Below are positions 10,345 through 18,738 of a DNA stretch of 64,000 bases, one piece after another (position 1 is the first letter of the stretch; each line of letters begins with the position of its first letter). The translations under genes and the position numbers were made by a program. The stretch is from Chloroherpetonaceae bacterium (GTDB taxonomy: Bacteria > Bacteroidota > Chlorobiia > Chlorobiales > Thermochlorobacteraceae), in assembly GCA_025056565.1 (NCBI GenBank), contig JANWWA010000007.1:62001-126000 (forward strand), given 5' to 3'. A model generated the notes under the pieces. The model made no database searches. It was not told the DNA's origin and worked only from the letters and a program-made list of their open reading frames with translations.

Positions 10345-10366
10345 GGGCAGCACAGCTGTGCTGCCC
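10345..10366. terminator. 22-bp perfect palindrome between convergent gpsA and icd
   Basis: GGGCAGCACAG (10345-10355) is followed immediately by its reverse complement CTGTGCTGCCC (10356-10366). It lies between the ends of two convergent genes, so it could end transcription from both sides as a GC-rich hairpin. There is no T-run on either side, so a protein-binding site or repeat element remains possible. Confidence 0.5.
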
Positions 10367-10377
10367 CTGAAAGCGCC

Positions 10378-11652
10378 TTACTTTTCAATGTGTCTGACAA
10401 CTTCTCGAGCAAACTCTGAGCACTTGACCTCTGTTGCGCCCTCCATCAGGCGTGCAAAGTCGTAGGTTACGGTCTTTTGTCCGATTGCACCATTCAAGCC
10501 TTTGATAATAAGGTCGGCTGCTTCAGTCCAGCCCAAGTAGCGCAGCATCATTTCACCAGAGAGAATAACAGAGCCGGGATTGACCTTATCCTGCCCTGCA
10601 TACTTTGGAGCAGTGCCGTGTGTGGCTTCAAAGACGGCATAGCCTGTCTCGTAGTTAATATTAGCGCCGGGTGCAATGCCAATTCCACCAACTTGAGCTG
10701 CCAGTGCATCAGAGATGTAATCGCCATTTAGATTCAGCGTTGCAATTACATCAAAGTCCGTTGGGCGCGTTAGGATTTGCTGCAAGAACGCGTCGGCAAT
10801 CGCGTCTTTGATAACAATGCCATTAGGCAACTTGCACCATGGCCCACCGTCAAATTCCACTGCACCAAACTCTTCCTTAGCAAGTTCATACCCCCACTCA
10901 CGGAAGCCACCCTCAGTATATTTCATAATGTTGCCTTTGTGCACAAGCGTAACCGACTTGCGGTTATTCTGAATTGCATAGCGAATTGCAGCGCGAATCA
11001 GTCGCTTAGAGCCTTCAATAGACACAGGCTTAATGCCAATTGAGGACGTCTCAGGGAAGCGAATTTTCTTAACGCCCATTTCCTTTTGCAGGAAATCAAT
11101 GACTTTCTTTGCTTCTGGCGTGCCTGCTTTGTACTCAATGCCTGCGTAGATGTCTTCAGTATTCTCGCGGAAGATGACCATATTGACTAGTTCCGGGTGC
11201 TTTACAGGTGAGGGCACACCATTGAAGTACTGCACAGGGCGCACGCAGGCATATAGGTCAAGCATCTGTCGCAGTGCTACATTAATGCTACGGAAACCGC
11301 CACCGACGGGTGTGGTTAGCGGTCCCTTAATGCCAACCATATATTCGTTAATTGCCTTGAGCGTATCATCAGGCAGCCAAACTTCTCGCTCATAGACTTT
11401 GTTAGCTTTCTCACCAGCATACACTTCAAACCAGATAATTTCTCTCTGTCCTGAATAGGCCTTCCTAACTGCAGCATCAAAGACCATTTGCGCCGCCGGC
11501 CAGATATCGACACCTGTGCCATCGCCTTCAATGAACGGAATGATGGGCTTGTCGGGCACACGGAGTTTGCCACCAACCATTGTGATTTTTTCGCCGCGTG
11601 TAGGTGGCGAAAGCCGCTCATAAACTGCTTGCTCAGTGATAAGTGCTGACAT
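10378..11652 (-). CDS. icd: NADP+-dependent isocitrate dehydrogenase, E. coli-like dimeric type
   Basis: Oxidatively decarboxylates isocitrate to 2-oxoglutarate (or works in reverse). 424 residues, the size of the E. coli-type dimeric enzyme, not the ~740-residue monomeric type. Ser122 lies in [10 protein letters not shown], matching the substrate-binding and phosphorylatable serine of E. coli Icd. [14 protein letters not shown] and [13 protein letters not shown] are family signatures. GTAPKYAG and the later TYDFAR correspond to the Lys-Tyr and Tyr-x3-Arg determinants of NADP binding. It is the last gene of a minus-strand run with a 30-bp gap to the FkbM gene. It feeds 2-oxoglutarate to the gltB product in the same window. 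Confidence 0.95.
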   Translation of the reverse strand: MSALITEQAVYERLSPPTRGEKITMVGGKLRVPDKPIIPFIEGDGTGVDIWPAAQMVFDAAVRKAYSGQREIIWFEVYAGEKANKVYEREVWLPDDTLKAINEYMVGIKGPLTTPVGGGFRSINVALRQMLDLYACVRPVQYFNGVPSPVKHPELVNMVIFRENTEDIYAGIEYKAGTPEAKKVIDFLQKEMGVKKIRFPETSSIGIKPVSIEGSKRLIRAAIRYAIQNNRKSVTLVHKGNIMKYTEGGFREWGYELAKEEFGAVEFDGGPWCKLPNGIVIKDAIADAFLQQILTRPTDFDVIATLNLNGDYISDALAAQVGGIGIAPGANINYETGYAVFEATHGTAPKYAGQDKVNPGSVILSGEMMLRYLGWTEAADLIIKGLNGAIGQKTVTYDFARLMEGATEVKCSEFAREVVRHIEK

Positions 11653-11682
11653 ACTACGTTCATTTTTTGGTTGTTGAAAGGC

Positions 11683-12633
11683 CTACCAATTCCCGAGATA
11701 GTCCCACTCGAACTTAGTGAGAAAACGACCTAATTGCTTAACAATTTTCTCAGCTGTGTGCTTGCCTCTAAAATCTACTGTGCGATTCCGTCCTCTTTTT
11801 TCAATAAAGGTAGCTATCTCATTGAACTCGCTATCAGAGAGTTTATTATTTTGCCGTGCGTGTTTGGCAATTTCCATAGCAAAGTCAAAATAGCAATACT
11901 GCAGCACCAAAAGAATTGCACGTATAAGTTTGTTCTTTTCGTAAAACGGACTGTCGAGTGGTAGCAACGGAATGTCGCGGAAGTAGATTGCGTCGCCTGC
12001 AACAAGCTGCCCCTTCGGGCCGCCCAAGTGAGCTCCTATTTTACGCTTGAAGTAGTTGCTTTTCGCTAAATCGAACAGCACAAAGCCCTGCTCAGTAAGC
12101 AGAGCATCAATGTCGCGAAAAAGAGGTGCATTCTCAAACACTGGATTGAACCACACTTCGACTTCAACTGCAAATACTTTCTGGAGGGTATTCTTTGCAC
12201 CAATTAGAATGTTTTGCTCACAGCCCTCAGTGTCAATTTTGAGGTAGTCAATCTCATCGACATTCGCTTGCTTGAGAGCATGGTCTAGCGTCGTAGTCTG
12301 TATGGGGATTTTACGTTTGATTCTGTAGTTTGGCTCAGAAACACATCGCTCTATGAACGAGTAATTTGGGTAAAAAAGTGAGCTACTGGGCTCGGATTCC
12401 AGCACATAGAATGTACATATCTCATCTTTATCACTGAGAGCATACGGCAGATACTTTACAAACGACTCGCCCTTAGCATTGAGCACTGCACATTCACTAC
12501 TATCGGGCTCAAAGCCTATAATCTCGATAGGAAATTGTTTCAGTAGCTTTAACCAGCGCGTATGAATGCCCGCTCGTGCTCCAACATCGACAAGTCGCAT
12601 TGGTTTTGAAGAGTATTGCCTAAGAAACTTCAT
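11683..12633 (-). CDS. FkbM-family SAM-dependent methyltransferase
   Basis: 316 residues. The N-terminal SAM-binding motif reads MRLVDVGARAGIHTRW (about 12-27), then IIGFEPDSSEC with the acidic ribose-binding position (about 38-48), and EIDYLKIDTEGCEQNILIGAK (about 126-146), which is the FkbM hallmark KIDxEGxE. Such enzymes often O-methylate glycans or secondary metabolites; the substrate here is unknown. The C-terminal ~100 residues (after about 220) are outside the core domain and unrecognised. It starts 24 bp after the fabI stop codon and is probably co-transcribed with it, though the functions look unrelated. Confidence 0.85.
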   Translation of the reverse strand: MKFLRQYSSKPMRLVDVGARAGIHTRWLKLLKQFPIEIIGFEPDSSECAVLNAKGESFVKYLPYALSDKDEICTFYVLESEPSSSLFYPNYSFIERCVSEPNYRIKRKIPIQTTTLDHALKQANVDEIDYLKIDTEGCEQNILIGAKNTLQKVFAVEVEVWFNPVFENAPLFRDIDALLTEQGFVLFDLAKSNYFKRKIGAHLGGPKGQLVAGDAIYFRDIPLLPLDSPFYEKNKLIRAILLVLQYCYFDFAMEIAKHARQNNKLSDSEFNEIATFIEKRGRNRTVDFRGKHTAEKIVKQLGRFLTKFEWDYLGNW

Positions 12634-12657
12634 TCTTTCACTGAAGAAATTGCTTCC

Positions 12658-13581
12658 CTACGAGCGAGGCGCATCGGCACTGGCTTTGACGACATCGGAC
12701 TTAAAATTCGGTGGCATAAACTCCTCGAAGCGTGCTTGCCTGACAAGGTCTTCGTGTTGTAATGCCGCATGCACCAGTCGAATGAATGGCAGTGTGGTGC
12801 CCATCATACTGTAGCCGCCATCGTGGTAGATATTTTGCATGGTTACTTTTCGCGTCAGGTCAGAGAGCAACACTACGGCAAAATCAGCACACTCTTCGGC
12901 AGTTGCATTGCCCAGCGGCGAATGCAGATTTGCAAACTCAAACATCTTGTCAAAGTCCTCAATACCGCTGCCAGCTCGCGTGTAGGTCGGGCTTTGCGAA
13001 ATCGTATTGATGCGAATGCCGCGGCGCGCTAAGCGCGGCCCATAGCTACGCACAATTGACTCCAGCAATGCTTTCGCATCGCCCATATCGGAGTAAGTCC
13101 AGTAGTTGCGTTGTGCTGCAATGTAGGATAGTGCAATGATAGAGCCGAAGTCGTTAATTGCATCGTGCTTTAGGGCAACGCTGATGATACGATGCAGGGA
13201 AATTGCAGAGACATCAAGCGTTTTGATAAACCAGTCGTAGTTGAGGTCCTCATATGGTCTTTCCTTGCGAATGTTTTGCGACATTCCGACCGAGTGCACA
13301 ATGAAATCTACAGAGCCAACTTTCTCCTTTAGCTCAGTAAAGGCAGCGTTCAGCTCGTCCATATTTGTTACATCGCATAAAATCAGCGGTGTGCCTAGCA
13401 TTTCAGCCAGCTGCTTGACCTTGCCGAAGCGTGCTGCAACCGCAATGTTGGAGACCACAACCTCTGCTCCCTCACGATGAGCTGCAAGGGCAATGTTCCA
13501 GCCAAGCGAGCTTTCGTCAAAAGGTCCAAAAACGATGCCTTTTTTGCCTTTCAGCAGGCCATATGATTTGCGTTCTGACAT
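12658..13581 (-). CDS. fabI: Enoyl-[acyl-carrier-protein] reductase FabI, Bacteroidetes/Chlorobi type
   Basis: Catalyses the last reduction of each fatty-acid elongation cycle. It is an SDR-fold protein with the FabI opening LLKGKKGIVFGPFDESSLGW (9-28), HSVGMS (96-101), and the catalytic Tyr163-x6-Lys170 in YSDMGDAK. INTISQSPTYTRAG and VTMQNIYHDGGYSMMG match the divergent FabI of Bacteroidetes and Chlorobi better than the E. coli protein. I use the ATG at 13581; an upstream ATG at 13635 would add 18 unlikely residues. The C-terminal tail (about 275-307) is longer than usual and unrecognised. 104 bp separate it from the small gene upstream. Confidence 0.93.
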   Translation of the reverse strand: MSERKSYGLLKGKKGIVFGPFDESSLGWNIALAAHREGAEVVVSNIAVAARFGKVKQLAEMLGTPLILCDVTNMDELNAAFTELKEKVGSVDFIVHSVGMSQNIRKERPYEDLNYDWFIKTLDVSAISLHRIISVALKHDAINDFGSIIALSYIAAQRNYWTYSDMGDAKALLESIVRSYGPRLARRGIRINTISQSPTYTRAGSGIEDFDKMFEFANLHSPLGNATAEECADFAVVLLSDLTRKVTMQNIYHDGGYSMMGTTLPFIRLVHAALQHEDLVRQARFEEFMPPNFKSDVVKASADAPRS

Positions 13582-13685
13582 AGCGTTTATGTTTGAATGG
13601 CAATTGGGCTGAAAAATAATAGTTGCGTGGCTCAAAAGAAAAAGCAGCGCCTTCGACAGACTATGCTCAAATTCGACTCAGCAAC

Positions 13686-13976
13686 TTACTCAACTCGGAA
13701 CTCACCACTCTGGCAAAAGGCAATAAATTGTCTCAAATACGCTTGTTCATTTGAAGGCACAGCGCGGCAGGCAAGTCGAAGTGCAGCAGCAAGTGCCTCC
13801 GCATCTCGAGCAGAAATAGCGTAGCCATCGCTGGAAAAGTAATATCGTTCCCACGGCTCAGCTGGCGCATCGAGTGGCATCCAGCCATATTCCTTTGCAA
13901 GGAGTAGGGTTTCTTCCCACTGGTGGTTTGAAAAGTAAAATCGCTTTCCAGAGATGCTTACTAACTCAATCGGCAC
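13686..13976 (-). CDS. Conserved hypothetical 96-residue protein
   Basis: A small soluble protein with several aromatic residues. The middle reads EYGWMPLDAP...ERYYFSSDGYAISARDAEALAAAL, a pattern like small bacterial proteins of unknown function that carry GWxPxG and a later DAxxLAxAL helix. Its ATG directly follows the stop codon of the MORN-repeat gene with no spacing, so the two are very likely translated together. No function can be assigned. Confidence 0.65.
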   Translation of the reverse strand: MPIELVSISGKRFYFSNHQWEETLLLAKEYGWMPLDAPAEPWERYYFSSDGYAISARDAEALAAALRLACRAVPSNEQAYLRQFIAFCQSGEFRVE

Positions 13977-14714
13977 CTATCGACGCAAGCGTTGGCGCTG
14001 GAGGGCGCGTTCATCTAACTCTTCGACCAAATTGCCTCGCTCATCGTAGCGTTTGGTGTGAACCTTTACACCATTGCGAAATGTATTTATCTCTTCGAGC
14101 CTGCCATCGTCAGAGTAAATGCGCTCCTCGCCATCCAGCTGGTCATCTTTGTAGGTTTGCCGAACTTTCAGTGTACCATTTGCCAAGTAGCGGCGCAATT
14201 CCCCAGAGCGCATGCCATTGCGATAATGCTCTTCCATCTCCAGCGCACCGTTGCTGTGATAGGTTCGCTTTGTGCCCTCCAGCAACCCTGCTGCATTCAC
14301 TGAAGCTTCTTCACGCAGGCGACCGTTGGGGTGGTAGAAGTAGTATTTGACCACGCCTACAAGGGTGTCGCGGTGGTAGAGCGCATCAGATTGAATCTTG
14401 CCATTTTCGTAGAACTCTCGCATTGAGCCGTGACGCAGACCATCCTTAAAGTAGGTCTCTGAACGCAGCTGCCCATTGTCGTAGTACTCTCGGCGCACAC
14501 TATCAATTTTTCCGTTCACATAATACTCCTCCACGCGCAACTGTCCTTGCTCCGTGTATTCTCGGAAGTAGCCACTTGGCGTGTCACCAATGTAACTCAT
14601 TTCAGCGCGCAGTTTTCCGTTAGGGTAGTAAAGCCGCTTCACTACGGGCTGCTGCGCTAGTATTTGCTGGCTGCATAGCAGGCTTATTACTATGCCGACC
14701 CATAGCTTCTGCAT
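13977..14714 (-). CDS. Exported MORN-repeat (YwqK-like) protein
   Basis: 245 residues starting with a signal peptide (basic MQK, hydrophobic core, cleavage near AQQ at 20-22). The rest is nine or so degenerate ~22-residue repeats of the form YYxNGxLRxExxYxxGxxxGxxREYY, the MORN_2 pattern seen in YwqK-type proteins. YwqK homologues are often labelled antitoxins, but there is no toxin candidate here; the signal peptide points to the periplasm or outer membrane. The C-terminus is basic (QRQRLRR). It lies 10 bp downstream of gatC and is immediately followed by the 96-residue gene. Confidence 0.85.
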   Translation of the reverse strand: MQKLWVGIVISLLCSQQILAQQPVVKRLYYPNGKLRAEMSYIGDTPSGYFREYTEQGQLRVEEYYVNGKIDSVRREYYDNGQLRSETYFKDGLRHGSMREFYENGKIQSDALYHRDTLVGVVKYYFYHPNGRLREEASVNAAGLLEGTKRTYHSNGALEMEEHYRNGMRSGELRRYLANGTLKVRQTYKDDQLDGEERIYSDDGRLEEINTFRNGVKVHTKRYDERGNLVEELDERALQRQRLRR

Positions 14715-14724
14715 TGCTCGGCTG

Positions 14725-15021
14725 CTATTCAGATTGGGAAATCACCTTTGGAACTTTGAAGAACCGGTCTTGACTATCGGGTGCATTTTGGAGGGCTACA
14801 GTGTTGGGTGTTGGAGGCACTGGCTCATCTTCCCGCAACACATTTACCCGCTCATTCATATTTTGAAGCGGCTCAATCTGCTCAGTGTCTAAGGCATTGA
14901 GCTTTTCCATATACCGCAGCACCGAGTTTAGTTCAGCTGTTAGTTTCTCTTTTTCCTCTTCCGAGAAGGAGAGCTTGGCAAGTGCCGCAATATGTTCCAC
15001 ATCTCTCTTTGTAACCGCCAT
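14725..15021 (-). CDS. gatC: Asp-tRNA(Asn)/Glu-tRNA(Gln) amidotransferase subunit C
   Basis: Small scaffold subunit of the GatCAB complex that converts mischarged Glu-tRNA(Gln) or Asp-tRNA(Asn). 98 residues, typical. The N-terminus has VEHIAALAKLSFSEEEKEKL, then LDTEQIEPLQNMNERVNVLREDEP and a C-terminal RFFKVPKVI, all GatC signatures. It lies 6 bp after the stop codon of the alpha-oxoamine synthase gene. gatA and gatB are not in the window, so the complex is encoded at dispersed loci. Confidence 0.95.
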   Translation of the reverse strand: MAVTKRDVEHIAALAKLSFSEEEKEKLTAELNSVLRYMEKLNALDTEQIEPLQNMNERVNVLREDEPVPPTPNTVALQNAPDSQDRFFKVPKVISQSE

Positions 15022-15027
15022 ATTGGC

Positions 15028-16305
15028 TCAGATGATGCCTAATTCTTTTCCAATTCTGCCAAATTCTGTTACAATCTTATCCAAGTGCCATTCTTCGTGC
15101 GTGGACATGTAACTGGTGCGCAGCATCTCGTAGCCGGGCATCACACCAGGACGCACAAAAGCATTGACGAAAATTCCTGCATCATAGAGCTTGCGCCAGA
15201 AGAGCAGAGTCTTATCTTGGTCGCCAATAATCACGGAGACAATTGCGGTGCGAGCGTCCATTAGCCGGAAACCAAGCGACTTTAAGCCCTCACGCACACG
15301 CGTTGCATTCTTAATAAGCCGTTCAATGCGTTCTGGCTCTTGCTGCATAATTTCAAGTGCCTTCAGTGCAGCTGCAACGCTTGCAGCCGTAGGTGAGGCG
15401 CTAAAAATCAGCGCAGGTGCATGATGGCGAAGGTAGTTAATGACCGCTCGCTCGCCCACTATGAACCCTCCCAGCGAGGCAAAGCTCTTTGAAAATGTGC
15501 CCATCGTTAGGTCAACCTCCTTTTCTAAACCAAACTCCGATGCCGTGCCTCGGCCGCCTTTGCCAATTACACCTACGGCATGGGCATCATCAACCATTAC
15601 GCGAGCGTTGTATTTCTTCGCTAAACGCACCACCTCAGGCAAGTTGACAATTGCACCCGAGACAGAAAACACACCATCAGTTGCAATGAGCTTGGGTGCT
15701 TCCAGTGGCAGTTTCTGCAGCACGCGCTCCAAGTCTTGCATATCGTTGTGCTTGTATCGCTCCACATTCGCTGTAGCGCCGCGTGCCATTAAGTTTGCCA
15801 CAACAATGCAGGCATGGTTATCCTTGTCACTGACCACATACTCATTGCGTCCTTGAACCAGCGTTGGAATAATGGCTTGTCCTGCCTGAAAGCCTGTGCT
15901 AACCAGCATACAATCTTCGGTGCCGAAGAACTCTGCCAGCTTTTCCTCCAGCTCCACGTGCAGCTTGACCGTGCCTGTCAGATATCGTGAACCTGAGCAG
16001 CTTGTGCCGTATTTATCAATTGCTTTCTTTGCCGCTTCCTTTACGCGTGGGTCAGCCGTTAGCCCCAAGTAGTTGTTGGAGCCAGCCATGATGATTTTCC
16101 GCCCTTCAATCGTTACGACTGGACCTTCGTTTTCTTCCAGCGGACGAAAGTAGGGATATAGTCCTTTAGCCTTGACTTCGTCTGCAATCGTGAAGTCATA
16201 GCACTTTTGAAACAAGTCTTTGAGCTTCGGTGGCGTTGAAACGGCACTGTTACCGTTCACCTGCACATCGGGCTGTGCGGCGCTATTGGTTTCACGACTT
16301 TCCAT
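15028..16305 (-). CDS. PLP-dependent alpha-oxoamine synthase, serine palmitoyltransferase-like
   Basis: Condenses an amino acid with an acyl-CoA and releases CO2. 425 residues with [18 protein letters not shown] (about 75-92), [13 protein letters not shown] (about 99-111), [15 protein letters not shown] (about 219-233) and the PLP lysine in [12 protein letters not shown] (about 254-265). The LYPYFRPLE opening and the [22 protein letters not shown] segments resemble Bacteroidetes serine palmitoyltransferases, which start sphingolipid synthesis. 2-amino-3-ketobutyrate CoA ligase or BioF remain possible because the family is hard to separate by eye. The first ~25 residues are low complexity. No other sphingolipid or biotin genes are adjacent. 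Confidence 0.85.
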   Translation of the reverse strand: MESRETNSAAQPDVQVNGNSAVSTPPKLKDLFQKCYDFTIADEVKAKGLYPYFRPLEENEGPVVTIEGRKIIMAGSNNYLGLTADPRVKEAAKKAIDKYGTSCSGSRYLTGTVKLHVELEEKLAEFFGTEDCMLVSTGFQAGQAIIPTLVQGRNEYVVSDKDNHACIVVANLMARGATANVERYKHNDMQDLERVLQKLPLEAPKLIATDGVFSVSGAIVNLPEVVRLAKKYNARVMVDDAHAVGVIGKGGRGTASEFGLEKEVDLTMGTFSKSFASLGGFIVGERAVINYLRHHAPALIFSASPTAASVAAALKALEIMQQEPERIERLIKNATRVREGLKSLGFRLMDARTAIVSVIIGDQDKTLLFWRKLYDAGIFVNAFVRPGVMPGYEMLRTSYMSTHEEWHLDKIVTEFGRIGKELGII

Positions 16306-16473
16306 TATGCGTCAGTTTGTTATGAAATCATACAAGGTAAGCCCGAAAATAGCACGAGTCCCGCAATTAGCGAAATTTTAGCCGCTGCAAGAAGTAAGAG
16401 AAGCTACTCTCTTTTTACGTTGAAGCAGCAGACATGGGAGAAGTTTCCCAAGTTGCAAGTAACTTCTCTTGCT

Positions 16474-17190
16474 CTATGCCGTCATTGCATAGAGAATGAT
16501 GTTTACGCCAAACTTGGTGTTGTCTTCAGCAAGCCAGCGTTTGTTGCGAAAGTCATAATCCCATTCGCAGCCGTAGTCTTTGTTGCTGTATAGCACGCCA
16601 ATGCGTCCGTTGATTTCAATTGCTTTGAGGTAATCGTGTACAAGGTCATCGCCCCAGCCGTTCAGTTCGAAGGAGGTTGTGGGCGGGCCGTTTTCAAACT
16701 TGAAGAAGGCGGAGTAGAGCTTGTGCGAGTTCGGAATTTTCCTAAGTGCGCCTTGCCCAAAGATAGCAGCCATCTGCGCTTCAAATGATCTGGCAAAAAG
16801 CCCATCAATATCGTGGTTGCAGTCGTCGACAAACACGAAACCACCGTTTCGCACATACTTCTCGAAATTCTCACGCTCTTTGGTTGTAAACTGCACAAGC
16901 TTATGTCCACTCAAGTAACAAAACGGTGAGTCAAATAAAGCAGGGCTATCGAGCGAGACGATTTTCTCTCGGGTATCTACTTCAATGGTTGTGTATTCAA
17001 TGAGTGAGTTAAGCAGGTTGTATGGCATCCGCTGGTCAGTGTCCCAGTTGCCTGAAGCGTATTGGAGGCGCGTAAAGACAAAATCTTTCCGTCGCCGCTC
17101 GAACTGTGAGGCAACTGCATTTGCCAGTGGCGAGAGCGTAACTGCCGCAGCGCCTACGGCAAGCCTTGCTAAAAATTCTCTTCGCGTCAT
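16474..17190 (-). CDS. DUF4159 protein with Tat-type signal
   Basis: 238 residues. The N-terminus MTRREFLARLAVGAAAVTLSPL is a twin-arginine-like signal. The remainder fits DUF4159: FTRLQYASGNWDTD, then LSGHKLVQFTTKERENFEKYV, GGFVFVDDCNHD (about 118-129) and a C-terminal NKDYGCEWDY. DUF4159 domains resemble class I glutamine-amidotransferase-like folds and are common in Bacteroidetes/Planctomycetes membrane-associated operons with MoxR and BatA-type genes; none of those is adjacent. It follows the glycosyltransferase gene by 43 bp and is probably the end of the recF operon. Function unknown. Confidence 0.85.
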   Translation of the reverse strand: MTRREFLARLAVGAAAVTLSPLANAVASQFERRRKDFVFTRLQYASGNWDTDQRMPYNLLNSLIEYTTIEVDTREKIVSLDSPALFDSPFCYLSGHKLVQFTTKERENFEKYVRNGGFVFVDDCNHDIDGLFARSFEAQMAAIFGQGALRKIPNSHKLYSAFFKFENGPPTTSFELNGWGDDLVHDYLKAIEINGRIGVLYSNKDYGCEWDYDFRNKRWLAEDNTKFGVNIILYAMTA

Positions 17191-17233
17191 CTTTTGCGAT
17201 ATGGTGATGCGTCAGCTGCTAACGAGAGCAAAA

Positions 17234-18436
17234 TTATTCGCTTGCACAAGTGGCTACTGTCGCCACAGAGTGAGCTTTATTTGCTTCTGAGAAATCATAC
17301 CTTCGCCCCTTCCACTCTGCACCTTTGCCTGACCAAATCAGCCGCATAGAGTTAAATGCAATGCCAATGAAAAGCATAATGGAGACCAGATGCAACCATG
17401 CGCTTATCTGCGGTAACTTAAACCGCCAAGCAATAAGAAGCCGCATCAGCACTGCAAGTAAAATCTGCAGAAGCGGCAAGCTAAACCACTCGCAAGAAAA
17501 GGGCGCCACCCAACATGAACCAATGAGAAACAGATACGGAGCTACGAAGCAAGCACACATCATCAGTGCAATAGCCACCATTGTGGCGTAATTGTAATTC
17601 ACCCCCGCAAAAAGATTTTTTGAAAAACCTTTCCATACATCACTCAGTGAGTGATACATTCGGCAGTTCACTGCATCAATGCCATTGAAGACCATCGCTT
17701 TGCCCCCTGCGCGCTTTGTGGCTTTCACCAGCCAGACATCTTCAACCAGTGCAGTTCTGACGGCTCTGTGCCCACCTATTTTTTCGTAGAACTTGCGCCG
17801 AAAAAGAATAAACTGCCCGCATGCAAAAGAGAAAGCCGTGTTTCGACTCTTCCACACTTGCGACAGCGGCAGAAAGCACATTATGAGAAAGTGCACCAGT
17901 GGCACTCCCATTTTTTCCCAAAACGATTCCATCACTTGATAGGGCACTACAGTCAGCATATCAGACTTCGTAGCCAGCAAGGTTGCCACTGCGCGTCGCA
18001 CTGCACTGGGTCGGTGAGCTGTGTCTGCATCGGTAAAGAGCAGAAGTTCTCCATGCGCAGCTTCAGCTAACTGTTGACACGCCCACGCCTTGCCTAGCCA
18101 ACCGTTTGGCAAATCTTTCCCATTCAAAACTCTTAGGCGAGCCTCTTTTTGCTGCAATGCGGTTAGAATCTCACCAGTGCGGTCTGTGCTGTGGTCGTTG
18201 AGCACAATTACTTCAAACTTTGGGTAGTCTTGCGCAAGAAGTGAACGGACGCATCGCTCAATGTTGTGTTCTTCATTGCGAGCTGGAACAAGAATTGAAA
18301 CAAAGGGGTATTCTGTCGATTCACTAAACAGAAAACGCAGGTCAAAGAGATTTTTGATTAGAATGCCGAAGAAGACCAACAGGCACGCTAAGATGAACAG
18401 TTGGTAGTAAAAGAGCGTTGCTTGGGCTGCCATCAT
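17234..18436 (-). CDS. Membrane family 2 glycosyltransferase
   Basis: 400 residues. An N-terminal membrane helix (about 7-30) precedes a GT2 domain: VSILVPARNEEHNIERCVRS (about 45-64), VIVLNDHSTDRTG (about 75-87), LLLFTDADTAH with the metal-binding DAD (about 131-141), and VEDVWLVKATKRAGG (about 229-243). Three hydrophobic segments follow (about 280-385). This topology resembles carotenoid glycosyltransferases such as CrtQ and the Chlorobi chlorobactene glucosyltransferase CruC, which would fit a phototroph, but sterol or lipid glycosylation is equally possible. Its start overlaps the dciA stop by four bases (ATGA), indicating translational coupling. Confidence 0.8.
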   Translation of the reverse strand: MMAAQATLFYYQLFILACLLVFFGILIKNLFDLRFLFSESTEYPFVSILVPARNEEHNIERCVRSLLAQDYPKFEVIVLNDHSTDRTGEILTALQQKEARLRVLNGKDLPNGWLGKAWACQQLAEAAHGELLLFTDADTAHRPSAVRRAVATLLATKSDMLTVVPYQVMESFWEKMGVPLVHFLIMCFLPLSQVWKSRNTAFSFACGQFILFRRKFYEKIGGHRAVRTALVEDVWLVKATKRAGGKAMVFNGIDAVNCRMYHSLSDVWKGFSKNLFAGVNYNYATMVAIALMMCACFVAPYLFLIGSCWVAPFSCEWFSLPLLQILLAVLMRLLIAWRFKLPQISAWLHLVSIMLFIGIAFNSMRLIWSGKGAEWKGRRYDFSEANKAHSVATVATCASE

Positions 18437-18726
18437 TTGAACACAATATCGCGTACAAAAGGACTACCGATTCGATGATTCAGCTGATGAATAATGCTTT
18501 GCTTTCGGAAAGTCAGTTCGTTGCGCCATGCTGAATTTTTCACCTTCACGTGCAGTATCCCATCCACGATTTTTTCCACCTCAGAGACCCGTGCAATATG
18601 GCTACCGACGACTTCCCGCCAGAGCCGAATGGCTTTAAATTCCTCTGCCGCTATGTTGAAGTGTAGCTCGCCGTAGAGCGCATCTAAAACCACCTCAAAA
18701 CGATTTGGAGCCTTTGTGTATGGCAT
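18433..18726 (-). CDS. dciA: DciA-like DUF721 protein
   Basis: 97 residues matching the DUF721 family, whose member DciA loads the replicative helicase DnaB in bacteria lacking DnaC/DnaI. The visible pattern is IRLWREVVGSHIARVSEVEKIVDGILHVKVKNSAWRNELTFRKQSIIHQLN, typical of the domain. It lies 12 bp after recF, the classical DUF721 position. Overlap with the glycosyltransferase gene is 4 bp. Assignment to DciA function is by family and context. Confidence 0.85.
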   Translation of the reverse strand: MPYTKAPNRFEVVLDALYGELHFNIAAEEFKAIRLWREVVGSHIARVSEVEKIVDGILHVKVKNSAWRNELTFRKQSIIHQLNHRIGSPFVRDIVFK

Positions 18727-18738
18727 CGTCAGCTTGAT

